A DNA stretch of 64,000 nt from Macrotrachela quadricornifera (Eukaryota > Rotifera > Eurotatoria > Philodinida > Philodinidae). The notes below the pieces were generated by a model. That model saw only the letters and a program-made list of their open reading frames with translations. It was not told where the DNA came from and made no database searches. This document shows positions 36,201-46,720 of this stretch, piece by piece; the first letter of the stretch is position 1; the number at the start of each line of letters is the position of its first letter. The translations under genes and the position numbers were made by a program. The DNA is taken from NCBI GenBank assembly GCA_022393335.1, contig JAJEKB010020803.1, forward strand, positions 977,516 through 1,041,515, read 5' to 3'.

Positions 36201-38391
36201 AGCGTCTTTTTTCTTTTGCTTTATTACGCATCGCATTTGTGCTAGGTGTTAGAGAGTTCAGAAAAGTCTCGTTTAGTTCAGTTTTTTCTGCTCTTCAAAA
36301 TGAACTAAGAAAAAACACAATATCTCCTCGTTTTTATTAATCTCTAAATGCTTTTCTGATAATTATTAGCATTATTCAGCGAAAAGCCGTCATTTCGAAA
36401 GCATCTCTTTTCATCATCTTGACAAGGAAAATATATTATTTAATCTCAGTTTTTTCTGGTCTTTTCAATGGTATCATTTTCATATGAACAAAACTTGACA
36501 AATGAAGAGAACAAAAATTGTCCCAGAACTTTTTTCCTCTAGAGATTTTATATATGATCGTGATTTTTTAGAATCAAAAGACAATTATTGATTTTCTTCG
36601 TTACGTATCAAAGTTGGCTTAAACATAAAGTGCTGGGAAACTATTTTCGACTGTCCTGGAACTTTTTTCGCGACCTGTAGTTGTCTTTCATGTGCCCAGA
36701 ACCAGCACTTGAAAAAAGTAACTTTTGAAAAATTTCTAGGCTTTTTCTTGACATTTTCTCTATCTTTGAAAATATATCAAAGGAGTTCCGAGAAAATGAT
36801 CGAGAACTCGAAGTCTTCAAGAGGAAGAGTCTAATTTGTTTTTCATCAAAAGTGTTTTCTAGACCACACCGGGATTTTGGATGAAAAAGAGATCGAAAAA
36901 AGAATTTTCTCCAAAAAATGGTAGGATCTCCATGGATTCTCCAAATTATCTTTTATGTTCAACCCATGGGTGGGGATGAAGTGAATTTAAAAAACCCAGT
37001 TCTCTTAACAATGAGAGAAGCTGTTTTTTTTAAAGTTAGCCTACGGGGAACCATGAGTATGGGAAACCCACGCACTCCATGGGATGACGAAAAAAGTCAC
37101 CTGAACATCTCTGATAGAAACATAAGGGCAAAAATGATTTTAAAGATTTCGATAAAAGTATGCATACTACACGTTAGCAATTTTAAACTAAAGGCCTAAA
37201 AGAGTTGCTTTGATCGGTTAATCAAAGACTGTTAAAGGGTTAAGTGAAATGGACAATATATTTATTGACACTTCTGGAAACTGCAACCTTCTACTATCTT
37301 CGTCAAGAAAATGTTTATTGATAATTTACTCCCGGTTATTATGAGGAAGAAAACACAACGTCATGAAAATTTTTCTTTTTCTGTTCTGTTTCCACTTTTT
37401 TTCTAACAAGTCAAATAACATGAAAGATTCATTCTAATGATGATATTTTCTCTTTACTTTAGTCCCACTACGTTCAAGTTTGACAGATATTCCTTTAAAT
37501 GCCAAATGGAATAAAGATGCTTATACGGTAATAGGATCAAATTCATCACTCTCTAGTCCTTCAGATTTATATGTGGATGATGATCAAACTGTTTACATTG
37601 CTGATCGTTATAAACACCGTATTTTAGCATGGAAACGGGGTGCGATGAATGGACAATTGTTCGCCGGCGGATATGGCCAAGGAAATGGTTCTCATCAGTT
37701 GAATGATCCCCGAGATGTTATTGTAGACAAAGACACAGACAGTCTTGTTATCTGTGATTCAGGAAACAAAAGAGTAGTTCGATGGTTTCGTCGAAATGTG
37801 ACAAATGGAGAAACGATTATTTCGAATATTGCTTGCATAGGTTTAACAATGGATGAAAATGAATCTCTCTATGTCATTGATTCTCTCGTCAATGAAGTGA
37901 GACGATACCGAAAAGGCGAATCAAAGGGTATTGTAGTAGCAGGTGGAAATGGAAGAGGAAAACATCTCAATCAATTCAATGAACCTTCTTATGTATTTAT
38001 CGATCGAGAAGATTCACTATTTGTGTCTGATTCTCACAATCATCGTGTAATGAAGTGGGTAAAAGGTGCGAAAGAAGGTATTGTTGTTGCTGGTGGTCAA
38101 GGACGAGGAAATCGTTTGACACAATTGTATTATCCTCAAGGTGTCTTAGTTGATCAATTAGGTACTATTTATGTAGCTGATGAATATAATTATAGAATTG
38201 TTCGTTGGCATAAAGGGGCAAAACAGGGATATGTTACTGCTGGTGGCAATCATCGTGGATCACTCGCAAATCAATTCAGTTCGCCCATAGGATTGTCATT
38301 CGATCGATATGGTCACCTCTACGTTGCCGATCGGGACAATAATAGAGTACAACAATTTAAAATTGAAATACCATCGAATTACCAAAACTAA
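33244..38391 (+). CDS. EGF-EGF-NHL repeat protein
   Basis: Three exons: 33244-33339 and 33466-33561 (96 nt each, one EGF-like module each, with Cys spacing as in CQPICENDGLC..CECSKEFTGYRC), and 37463-38391. All junctions are phase 1: C+CT, then A+TC join in frame. The last exon encodes about 305 residues of NHL repeats, with about six blades such as SDLYVDDDQTVYIADRYKHR, LFVSDSHNHRVMKW and IYVADEYNYRIVRW, ending at TAA. This predicts an extracellular or secreted six-bladed propeller with ligand-binding EGF modules; such combinations are abundant in bdelloids. The 5' exon, with its signal or membrane segment, is not certain; the BTB exons upstream have a compatible donor phase. The 3.9-kb second intron is swollen by the palindromic element at about 34520-37130. 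Confidence 0.75.
33562..34515. other. Intronic sequence, no feature
   Basis: AT-rich sequence of the EGF-NHL intron before the nested palindromes. No gene or repeat recognised. Confidence 0.4.
34520..37130. mobile_element. Nested palindromes inside the NHL intron
   Basis: An outer pair (about 34780-35000 with about 36690-36905) shares tcgagttctcgat and the ctaggctttttcttgaca segment in opposite orientation. Within it lie two complete hairpins: 34985-35345 with 35350-35700 (shared atgcagcgactgtatata), and about 35716-36225 with about 36235-36680 (shared caaatgaagagaacaaaaat). Edges near 34620 and 37075 share cccatgggg-rich sequence. No transposase. This reads as fold-back elements inserted into one another. 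Confidence 0.7.
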
Positions 38392-39045
38392 CTAGCAAAT
38401 AACTTTCATTTTTTTTCAGTTATTGATTGTTCGTTTGGAATTTCATTTGAAAATAATAAACTAAAGCTTGCTTGGAGGATACATAAAGATCAACATCGAC
38501 AAGATAATCTATGAATACAAAGATCTTTCCGTTGTTACTTTTTTTCAATAAAAAAATTCTCTGATTTGAACTAGTGCAAAATTAAGAGAAGCACTCATTT
38601 TCACTCTTCAGAAACTATATATTTTAAGGTGGAAATAAATATCAAACTATTTTTGTTTCAATGTAACAGTAGTACAATTATCGTCGAGAAAAAAAAGTTA
38701 TAGCTAATTTTGAGATTTTTAATTTAAAAAAAAAACTTTTCTTTCACGTTCAACTTATTTTTAACCGTTGATTGAACGTCTATAACATACTCGTATAAAC
38801 AGGAAACGCGTTCAAATGCTTTTTATTAAAAATCCTATTCATATGCAACTAATAGCATTAGATTTCTTAAAAATATGCAATACAAGTGAATTAGATCAAA
38901 TTGAATTGATTGAGAAAAGTTGTTTTATAGAGTCTCTGTATGAAATACACAATTTCATCATTTTCGCTTTATCTAAGTTTAAGAAAAGAATATATAATAA
39001 ATATTGAGATGAACAATATTTACAGCGTACGGAAATCCAGAAATA
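38392..39045. other. Intergenic, 3' of the NHL gene
   Basis: AT-rich; includes aataaaaaaat-type sequence near 38550 that could serve polyadenylation. A 63-residue frame at 38816-39007 is not convincing. Confidence 0.4.
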
Positions 39046-39811
39046 ACGGGTGACCCAGATTAAATGATGATTTCAGTATTTTAGAGATTTCGTTCTTATT
39101 TTCTCCTACGATAAAGAAATCTTTTTTACCAAAAGATGGAGCTTAAAATTCTCTACAAAAACATATACTTTCAAAATAAAAACCTACTTTAAAAATATTA
39201 AAAAAAAATAAATAGTAATATCGTATAAAATGCTTCACTTTCAAACTAGTTACGCATAGTGAATCCTCATATTTTGTATTCCAAATTTTCGTTACTTACT
39301 TTACTGTATTAAAAAAACGAAAAGATACAGTGTGAAAAGCTGTACAATTTACATAAGTCTGATTATTTAATAATTGTATCTTTTACTCTCAAAATGTACA
39401 TAACTTTGAGCAATCAGATTTTGCCTACATGGAAAGGAGTTCTTTCAAAGTGCACGATGAATTTATTTTTTTTCCATCTTATTTTCTTATGATTGTTCTT
39501 GGTAAACTGTACAGCTTTTCACACTATATCTATTCGTTTTTTTTCTAATACAGTAAAGTAAGTAATGAAAATTTGGAATACAAAATATAGGGATTTGCTA
39601 TGCGTAACTAGTTTGAAAGTGAAGCATTTTATACGATATTATTGTTTACTTTTTTTTAATATTTTTAAAGTAGGTTTTTATTTTGAAAGTATATGGTTTT
39701 GTAGAGAATTTCAAGCTCCATCTTTTGGTAAAAAAGATTTCTTTATCGTAAGAGAAAATAAGAACGAAATCTCTAAAATACTGAAACCTTCATTTAATCT
39801 GGGCCACCCGT
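39046..39811. mobile_element. 766-bp inverted-repeat transposon with TA duplication
   Basis: Ends ACGGGTGACCCAGATTAAAT and the matching reverse complement, flanked by TA on both sides (39044-39045, 39812-39813). Arms of about 300 bp pair (39046-about 39345 with about 39505-39811). TA flanks point to Tc1/mariner-type mobilisation. It is non-autonomous. A tgggccacccgttag match at about 14736 suggests a relic of the same family there. Confidence 0.8.
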
Positions 39812-39813
39812 TA

Positions 39814-40891
39814 AGGATCATTAGTCATAAAAATAAATTTTTATTTTCTTTTAAGTGTTTATAAAATAACTGAATTTCAGCAACAACAATCTTGAAATTA
39901 TCTTTTAGCGATAAATTCTATTAAGAAAATAATCATGTTTTCGATAATTACCTACAAATATCCTTTGTTTTATGAAAATGTATTTTTTTTAAAACATAAA
40001 AAGATTTTAAAAATCTCGGAATATTTTCTTTTGATTCATATACACAGTTAGAAGTAATATTATTCAAGGTGGGATGTCACTATAATTTCAAATAGACAAT
40101 ATAATGAATTTTTGTATCAAAAGAAAGCCCGTCGAAAATGGGGCTTATTGATATTAAACAGTAAGGATTATGAAAACTTTTTAATATCAAACTTAAGAAA
40201 CTTGAAGAAATTTTATGCTTTTTGGTAATGGAAAAGCTAGGTGGCAGTGATTCAAAAATAGAGTAAAATGTTTTTCTTTGGCCATTTTTACATGGTTCGT
40301 TAGAGTTTGTCGAGCGCTACAAAACTTTATATATGAAAAATTTTCTGAATCATTTTTTTGTAATAAAAAAATCACCAAACTGTATATAAAAATATTTTCC
40401 TATAAATACCTTTCAATGACATTAAGATCCGTAATGATCAATAACTGATGGTATTTTTGAGTACATGACCGTCTAATAGTAAATTAACTATAATTCCACT
40501 AAAGTCTTACGAAAATCAGATTTAATATATGCCATTCGACGCGCCTTGACTTGTTCTACAAAATGGTATATTTGGTTTCTCAATTTCGAGTAGTTCTTCT
40601 TATTCGACAGGATACTTTAAAAGTTGGAATCAGGACTTTTGGTTAACTCTATGTATATTAACGAGTTGAAAGTAATTTGGCGCTTGATGAATACTAATTG
40701 ATTGTTCTATTTTATCCGAACATTTTTCAAGTCGCAGCAAAGTCTTTCATCTCATTTTAATTTTATTTTAATGAAAAATAAAATATTAATTGTTCATGAC
40801 AATTATAATTGCTAATATGAAAGCAACGAACAAACATACAACATCAAGCTATATTAAAAGGGTTTATTAGAGAAATAATAATTATTGAGTA
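39814..40891. other. Intergenic, no gene recognised
   Basis: AT-rich and non-coding between the element and the receptor gene. Confidence 0.4.
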
Positions 40892-41881
40892 TTACTTCTG
40901 ATGGACATGAGTTCTGGTAGTGGGCTGCATTATAACTAAACGATCAGTTTTTAATATGTTCATTCCAACTGATGTTGGAGCAACAGCAGTTCGTTGTCGT
41001 CGACCAAATCGAATAAGTTCTTTCAGTTTTTTTCTCAAATCAGGAAGTTGAGCAGCACAAATAAAAGGAACAATATGTATAGTAACTAAAGTCAGAGTTA
41101 TTGTAGCTGGGAAAACATCTTCACCAACAGTCATTGATACACCCGCTGTATAAATAAGGTACAGAAAAATACATGGACCAGCAAAAAGAATATAAACAGC
41201 AGACATAGATAGCACTTGACTGGCCAATTTGCGATACTTTTTCCAGTGAATACGTTGACCTGCTCGATATTTGACACATATGACACGCACTAAAAGAGCC
41301 ATACCAAAAATCACAATAATAAACATAGGTATCACATAATGAGCAAGTGCATCCCATGTTCCCAGAAATGGACTAAAATAAATGCAGTTATTAAGACCAC
41401 AAAGTGGAATTGTATAATCGATGAGATCTCCGCATGGTAAGAAGAGAAAAGTATAAATATTGAATGCGAATGGGTACAAAGAGATGAAAATTAAAGGAAG
41501 ATAATGAATGAAAAGACGTTTTCTCCATGATGACAGCCAATTAGTATGAAATATTAAAATATGTCGTTCTATTGTTGCCCATGCTCCTAAATAAAATGTT
41601 ATTGTTAATAATGCAGCATCAACTATTGTCCATGTATAACAAAATGCCGGTGTTTCTGATAGCGCAGTTCTCGTAAAACGATAATACGTTGTCCATATGG
41701 TATCAGTGAGCGAATAAAAAAGATCGAATGATACAATGGCAATAATCACATGGTTGTTGAGTGCATCCCGAGCTGTTCGATTGCCGAGTGTATGATAGAG
41801 GACAAAAATACAGCAGGGGACAGTCGGAATCAAAAGAATGGTGAATATCCAGGCACGAACTAGTATAGGAATATTCGCCAT
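40892..41881 (-). CDS. Rhodopsin-like seven-transmembrane receptor
   Basis: A single open exon with seven hydrophobic segments spread over about 329 residues from the chosen Met at 41881 (MANIPILVRAW). That start places TM1 directly after a short N-terminus; an upstream in-frame start at 41968 would add 29 residues. After TM3 comes WATIERHILIFH, where ERH replaces the DRY motif of class A receptors. Conserved Cys residues before TM3 (AFCYTW) and in loop 2 (LPCGD, LCGLNNC) could form the usual disulfide. The NPxxY motif of TM7 is not visible (PFICAAQL). The C-tail is basic. It is a plasma-membrane receptor of the divergent class A type expanded in bdelloids; the ligand is unknown. Confidence 0.75.
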   Translation of the reverse strand: MANIPILVRAWIFTILLIPTVPCCIFVLYHTLGNRTARDALNNHVIIAIVSFDLFYSLTDTIWTTYYRFTRTALSETPAFCYTWTIVDAALLTITFYLGAWATIERHILIFHTNWLSSWRKRLFIHYLPLIFISLYPFAFNIYTFLFLPCGDLIDYTIPLCGLNNCIYFSPFLGTWDALAHYVIPMFIIVIFGMALLVRVICVKYRAGQRIHWKKYRKLASQVLSMSAVYILFAGPCIFLYLIYTAGVSMTVGEDVFPATITLTLVTIHIVPFICAAQLPDLRKKLKELIRFGRRQRTAVAPTSVGMNILKTDRLVIMQPTTRTHVHQK

Positions 41882-42167
41882 TGTAATTTCTATTTGTTTC
41901 AGAACTTCTTTGAAAAGATAAAATGAACAAATGAATAAATGCAATACTATATGACATGGTTGATGCAATTATAAATGCATGAAAAAATAATTATCTTCAA
42001 AGGTCTTCCTGAATAAATCATAATAATTGTCTGAGTTTGACATCAAATGATAAAAAAAAAAACTGTCAGTTGAAAAGCCTAGCCAGTCGTAAAAAGACCA
42101 AAAGAAAGAGAAATAGAAAATGTTTTCAACGAATTATATTAATGAAAGCATTAAGATAGAATATATA

Positions 42168-42354
42168 TGGAGTTACTCAGTCTGGCCGGATGTCCCATTA
42201 TTATTTTTTGTATTGTAAGAATAAAACATGTCGTTGTTCGGGTTATATGAGAGAGAATCATCGATAACTGTGAATTGATCCGAACAATACCATGTTTTAT
42301 CCTTATAATACAAAAAATATTAATGGGATATCCAGCCAGACTAGGCAACCCCAC
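42168..42354. mobile_element. 187-bp hairpin element
   Basis: Arms 42168-about 42240 and about 42285-42354 are reverse complements sharing agtctggc and the attttttgtattgtaag-like block. It is non-coding and lies 5' of the receptor gene. Confidence 0.75.
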
Positions 42355-42934
42355 ATAAATTAAAATAATACATCGACGATAGTGACATCAATATACCGAA
42401 AAATAGAGTCTCACTAATTACTTGTGAAAAATAGAACATTTTCAATTTTGGCTTGTTTATTTGATTTTAGTAGAAATAGTTGTCTACAATGAAAGTTTAC
42501 TATTACTCGTTTAAACTATTCTTGGAATAGAGAGAACAGATTGTTGATTTATTTTTATAAGAAAATTTGAAGAAGTTTCTTTTTTTTCTAATGCAACTAT
42601 TTCATGCATATTTATCATAAATAGTGAGAAAAGTATGGAATATAATATATATAATTGATGTAAAACCTTCTTGTGTAGGTTGTCAATCAGCAAAAAGAGA
42701 AAAGTGTTAAGGAATGTTTTCATCTTGAAGAGTTTTCTGAAATTCTTTTTGCTCATTCTTTTGTCGAAAAAAATTAGTTAAATTTGATTTTCAAATAATC
42801 AGTAAAACGTCTTCCGTAAAATTTGAAACATAAAAATATTTCCAATAATTTTTTTATTTAGTTAAGAAGAAAATATTTTTTAGAACAGATCTTAACATTC
42901 TTCATTCAATGTATTATTCAATATGATTATAACA
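42355..42934. other. Intergenic up to the mitochondrial insertion
   Basis: No gene seen. The left edge of the mitochondrial segment is placed near 42935, where 12S-like sequence begins. Confidence 0.4.
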
Positions 42935-43540
42935 TTTTTTATACTAGGGTATCTAATCCTATTTTATTCTAACACGAAATTCAAAAAAATAAATTTAACC
43001 TTAAATTCTTTTTTTAAATTTTATTATATTTAAATATTAATTTTATTCGTATAACCGCAATTGTTGGCACGCTATTAATCAAATTAAAATAAAATTATAT
43101 ATATTTATTGTTTAACAATTTTTATTCTATCTAAAACTATAGAAAAAATATTAGGAGTATGAATCCCATAGCTTTATTAGCTTATTTCGACAGAATAATC
43201 TTAGATTTTGAAAATCTACAGTAAAATCCTTATCAACGAAAATGATATATTCTAAAGCACTTTAAACAAATATAGTAAAATTCTTAACTTCTTCAAAATT
43301 ACACTTTTAAAGCTTTCACTATAAAACAAAACAATAATTAAAATTATAATTCATCAATTTATTAAAATAATTATTTTATTTTTATTTATTCTTTCTAAAA
43401 ACTCTAACATTAAAAAAAAATTTCAATATATATATTTATCAAATCTAAATATATTAATAGATCAACTTTTTTTTAAAATTAATTAATTTGTCATAATTTA
43501 TTATTTTAAAATTCATATTACATTATTTTCTATAAATTTT
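42935..43540 (-). pseudogene. 12S rRNA fragment (mitochondrial)
   Basis: The minus strand has the universal small-subunit motifs GTGCCAACAATTGCGGTTAT (about 43050-43075) and AGGATTAGATACCCTAGTAT (about 42943-42962) in the right order and spacing. Sequence after the second motif no longer resembles rRNA, so the 3' half is missing. The 5' limit is approximate. Confidence 0.85.
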
Positions 43541-43559
43541 TCAATAATTAAATCTTTAG

Positions 43560-44270
43560 AAAAAAAAGCTCTTAAAAAAGGTAACACGGCTAAACACAAA
43601 CAAGAATAATAATAAATTATTTTAATTACAGGATTTAAATTATCCAACAAAAACCAAGCGTTTATCTTGACTATGATAAGAAGATAATATTACAAAACCA
43701 AAACACATAAACATTAAAGATTTAAATATAGCATGAACATTTAAATGAATATATGTTACTTTAAACAATTTATATCTTAATATAAATATTATTAAAGAAA
43801 CATGATTTATAGTCGAATAAGCAATAAGTTTTATTTATATCTATTTCATTTAATAACCCAAATCTTCTAATAAATAATCTAATATATTTTAAATATTCAA
43901 GACTATCCCCTAATCTATATCTATATTAAAGAAGAATATAAACTCCTCCTACTACTAAAGTTGAAGAATGAACCAAAGAAGAAATAGGTGTAGGAGCTCT
44001 TATAGCTGATAAAAGTCAAGAATTAAAAGGAAATTGAGCTCTTTTAACAGATCTTCCTAGAATTAAAAAAATTATCCCTCATTTTAATCATAATATATTA
44101 GATATAAATAAATCAATAATTCCAACTATAAATAAAACAAAAAATAAATCCCCAATATGATTTTAGAATAAAGTAAATTATCCATTATTAATTCTTTCAT
44201 GATTTATATAATATACAATTAAAAGAAAAGAAACAACACCTATAAAAATTATTACATAAAAAATTAATTT
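43560..44270 (-). pseudogene. ND5 fragment (mitochondrial)
   Basis: In the mitochondrial code the minus strand reads KSAQFPFNSWLLSAMSAPTP then ISSLVHSSTLVVGGVYIL, and further on HLNVHAMFKSLMFM and SQDKRL, all core ND5 landmarks. A frameshift separates the two parts. The N-terminal third and the C-terminal part are missing. Confidence 0.85.
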
Positions 44271-45260
44271 ATTTATTATTATAGATTTAAATATTATTAC
44301 CTTTCTCAAAAATCTCATAAAGGGAGGAAATTCTATATTTAAAATTAATAAAACGAACAAACAAATTAAAAATAAATATATTTAATTACTAATAGAGAAC
44401 GAGTTTTTCATAAATCTAATATTCCAACAACTCAAAATATTAATGGTGAAATAAACCTATGATAAAATATTATTAAAATTCTTCCCTTTTTTTCCAATAA
44501 TTGAACCTAATATTAATACATAAAATACCATTCTTATATGAGCCACAGAAGAATAAGCAATTATCATTTTTAAATCATTTAAATTCAAAATTGTTAATAT
44601 TAATATTAATACTCCTAATCTCAATCAATGAAATTTTACTATAAAATTCATATATATATATAACCATATAAACTAATCCTACAGAACCAAGTTTCAATAA
44701 AATTTCTGCTAATAATATTGATCCTACTGTTGAAGCTTCAACATGAGCTACAGGAAGTCAATAATGAAATCCAAAAATAGGACATTTTACTATAAAAGAA
44801 CCAATTAGAAAATAATTAATTACTATTCTATAATTCAGTCATTCTTTAAGAAAAAACTTTTGTCAAACATTAATAATATTATTAAAGCAGGCCTAGAAAA
44901 TATAAAAGAATAAAATATTATTAAAAAAGCAGCTATTAAACGCTCATATCTATATCCTAACAATACAATTACAAATATAATCATAATAAATACCATTTAA
45001 TACATCAAAAAAAAAAGAAATTATATTTCTAACTCTTATGATATAAAATAAGATTAAAAAAAGAAAATTTAACCTGTTTTTATAAGAAATTTCAACTATT
45101 GATATTCTTAAGAATAAAATTACAATTAATACTATTATTCAAAAATTTAAATCAGAATTTTTAAAAATAAAATTATACTCCTCATCCATAAACATTAAAT
45201 TTAATATGATTATCATTAAAATATAAACTCCAATAATTTCTAAATTAAGAAAATAATAAT
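44270..45260 (-). pseudogene. ND4 fragment (mitochondrial)
   Basis: The minus strand reads VKCPIFGFHYWLPVAHVEAS, then KLGSVGLVYM, IAYSSVAHMSM and LNMEFPPFMSFL, matching ND4 from the middle to near its C-terminus. There are small frame changes, one near 44480-44495. The C-terminal region runs without a break into ND5-like sequence at about 44240-44290. Confidence 0.85.
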
Positions 45261-45289
45261 ATTCCTAAAATTGAGCAAAATTTATTTTT

Positions 45290-45545
45290 TGTACCACTTC
45301 ACTTTCTATTTTAATATATTAAATAAATAACGAAAATCCCATGCTAGACTCACAAACAAGAAAAAAATAATTTAAAGAAAAATAATCTATTTTTAACCCT
45401 AATAAAATCACTATAATAAATACTAATTGAAGTTATTCTAAAAAAATCAAAATTTTCATATAATCCCCTTATAAATAAAAATATATAATAATTATACCTA
45501 AAATCACTACACTCAAAAACATAAATTGATATATAATATTATTTT
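45290..45545 (-). pseudogene. ND4L (mitochondrial)
   Basis: A short hydrophobic frame with NYFFLVCESSMGFSLFI corresponds to the conserved VCEGALGLS segment of ND4L. It lies directly upstream of ND4, as in most animal mitochondria. Confidence 0.65.
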
Positions 45546-45559
45546 CAAAATAATAAAAA

Positions 45560-45880
45560 TCAATTATACAAAAAAAAGAACAAAATATATAATTCTTATA
45601 ATACCCCCTAATCTTCTATATGATCATTCTATTACACAACCTCCTAATCAACTTAATATTCCAAAAACAATATAATTTCCTAAAAAATCATTAAATTTAA
45701 TATAAAGTTTTTAGTTATTAATGGAAGTAATATTAAAATTACAATTCTTATTAATAAACCAATAACTCCTCCTAATTTATTAGGAATTCTACGCAAAATA
45801 CAATAAGCAAACAAAAAAATATCACTCCGGCTTAATATGTTCAGGAGTTTTTATAATATCTACAATAAAAGTAGGTCCTC
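45560..45880 (-). pseudogene. Cytochrome b C-terminal fragment (mitochondrial)
   Basis: The minus strand reads [12 protein letters not shown], then after a one-base T insertion [19 protein letters not shown], the diagnostic cytb segment, followed by a hydrophobic tail. The N-terminal two thirds are absent; upstream sequence is ND1. Confidence 0.85.
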
Positions 45881-46662
45881 CTACTCTAAACCCACTTCGA
45901 ACTTACTCTAAAACAGCAATACCAACATACCATATTCAGCAATAAATATATAAGCAAATAAAACCTCTAGATACTCAATATTATAACCTGAAACTAATTC
46001 TCTTTCACCTTCCGCAAAATCATAAGGACTACGATTAGTTTATACTAATAAAATTAATAATCAAATAACAAACAAATCCAAAATATAAATTAAAGAAAAT
46101 ATAAAATTCAATAAATTTCAACTTAAAAAATAAAAAGAAAGTAAAATTATAACAAAAAATATAATAATTTCATAATCAACTATTTGAGAAGATCTTCATA
46201 AACCTCCTAATACCCCATAAACATTTTCTCTTCTTCAACCTAATATAAATAATACATTGTTAGGATCCGTTTCACTTTATTTCCAACCTTGAACAAACAC
46301 ANNNNNNNNNNGGATCGTCCATCTATATATATCCATATATAGATGGCAGATCCTGACATACATAAACCACCAATGAACTTATTAATAAAATTTAAAAAAA
46401 TACCATTATTTATTATTACCCTAACTCTAATAAATCATATACTTAAACTTAAAAATCTTATAATTACAATAGAAAGAAAAGGAATAAAAAAATAATACAC
46501 TTTTTCTACAAGCATTCTATTTAAAATTAACTTACCTCCATCAATTACAGGTTGCAATAAATCTATAAATAAAACCTTAGTTGATCCTTTACGATTTTGA
46601 ACATAACCTAAAATTTTACGTTCCAACAACGTCAAAAAATATAATCTTAAAAATACTATCAC
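45880..46662 (-). pseudogene. ND1 fragment (mitochondrial), with gap
   Basis: Begins LTLLERKILGYVQNRKGSTK, the ND1 N-terminus. After the 10-N gap it continues LGWSSENVYGVLGGLWSSSQ and [20 protein letters not shown]. The codon for the conserved Glu of the ETNR motif is TAA. The C-terminal part is replaced by cytb sequence. Confidence 0.85.
46302..46355. other. 10-N gap and adjacent 44-bp hairpin
   Basis: The gap is followed at once by ggatcgtccatctatatata and its near reverse complement ending gatcc. This interrupts ND1 and does not read as ND1, so it may be an insertion or an assembly or cloning artefact. Confidence 0.7.
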
Positions 46663-46720
46663 TACTACAATTAATAATTCAATAAAAAGACGAATTAAAA
46701 ATTATCCTAAGATTCCCAAA

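Larger units (their letters stand above)
42935..46720 (-). other. Mitochondrial DNA segment (probable NUMT)
   Basis: A 3.8-kb block whose minus strand carries, in order, remnants of ND1, cytb, ND4L, ND4, ND5 and 12S rRNA, readable only with the invertebrate mitochondrial code (TGA Trp, ATA Met, AGA Ser). Nuclear genes flank it on both sides. The 12S lacks its 3' half. ND1 has a nonsense change in a conserved ETNR-type motif, cytb has a one-base insertion, and pieces are joined mid-gene. A misassembly is possible because a 10-N gap lies inside (46302-46311), but the decay favours a nuclear insertion. Confidence 0.8.
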
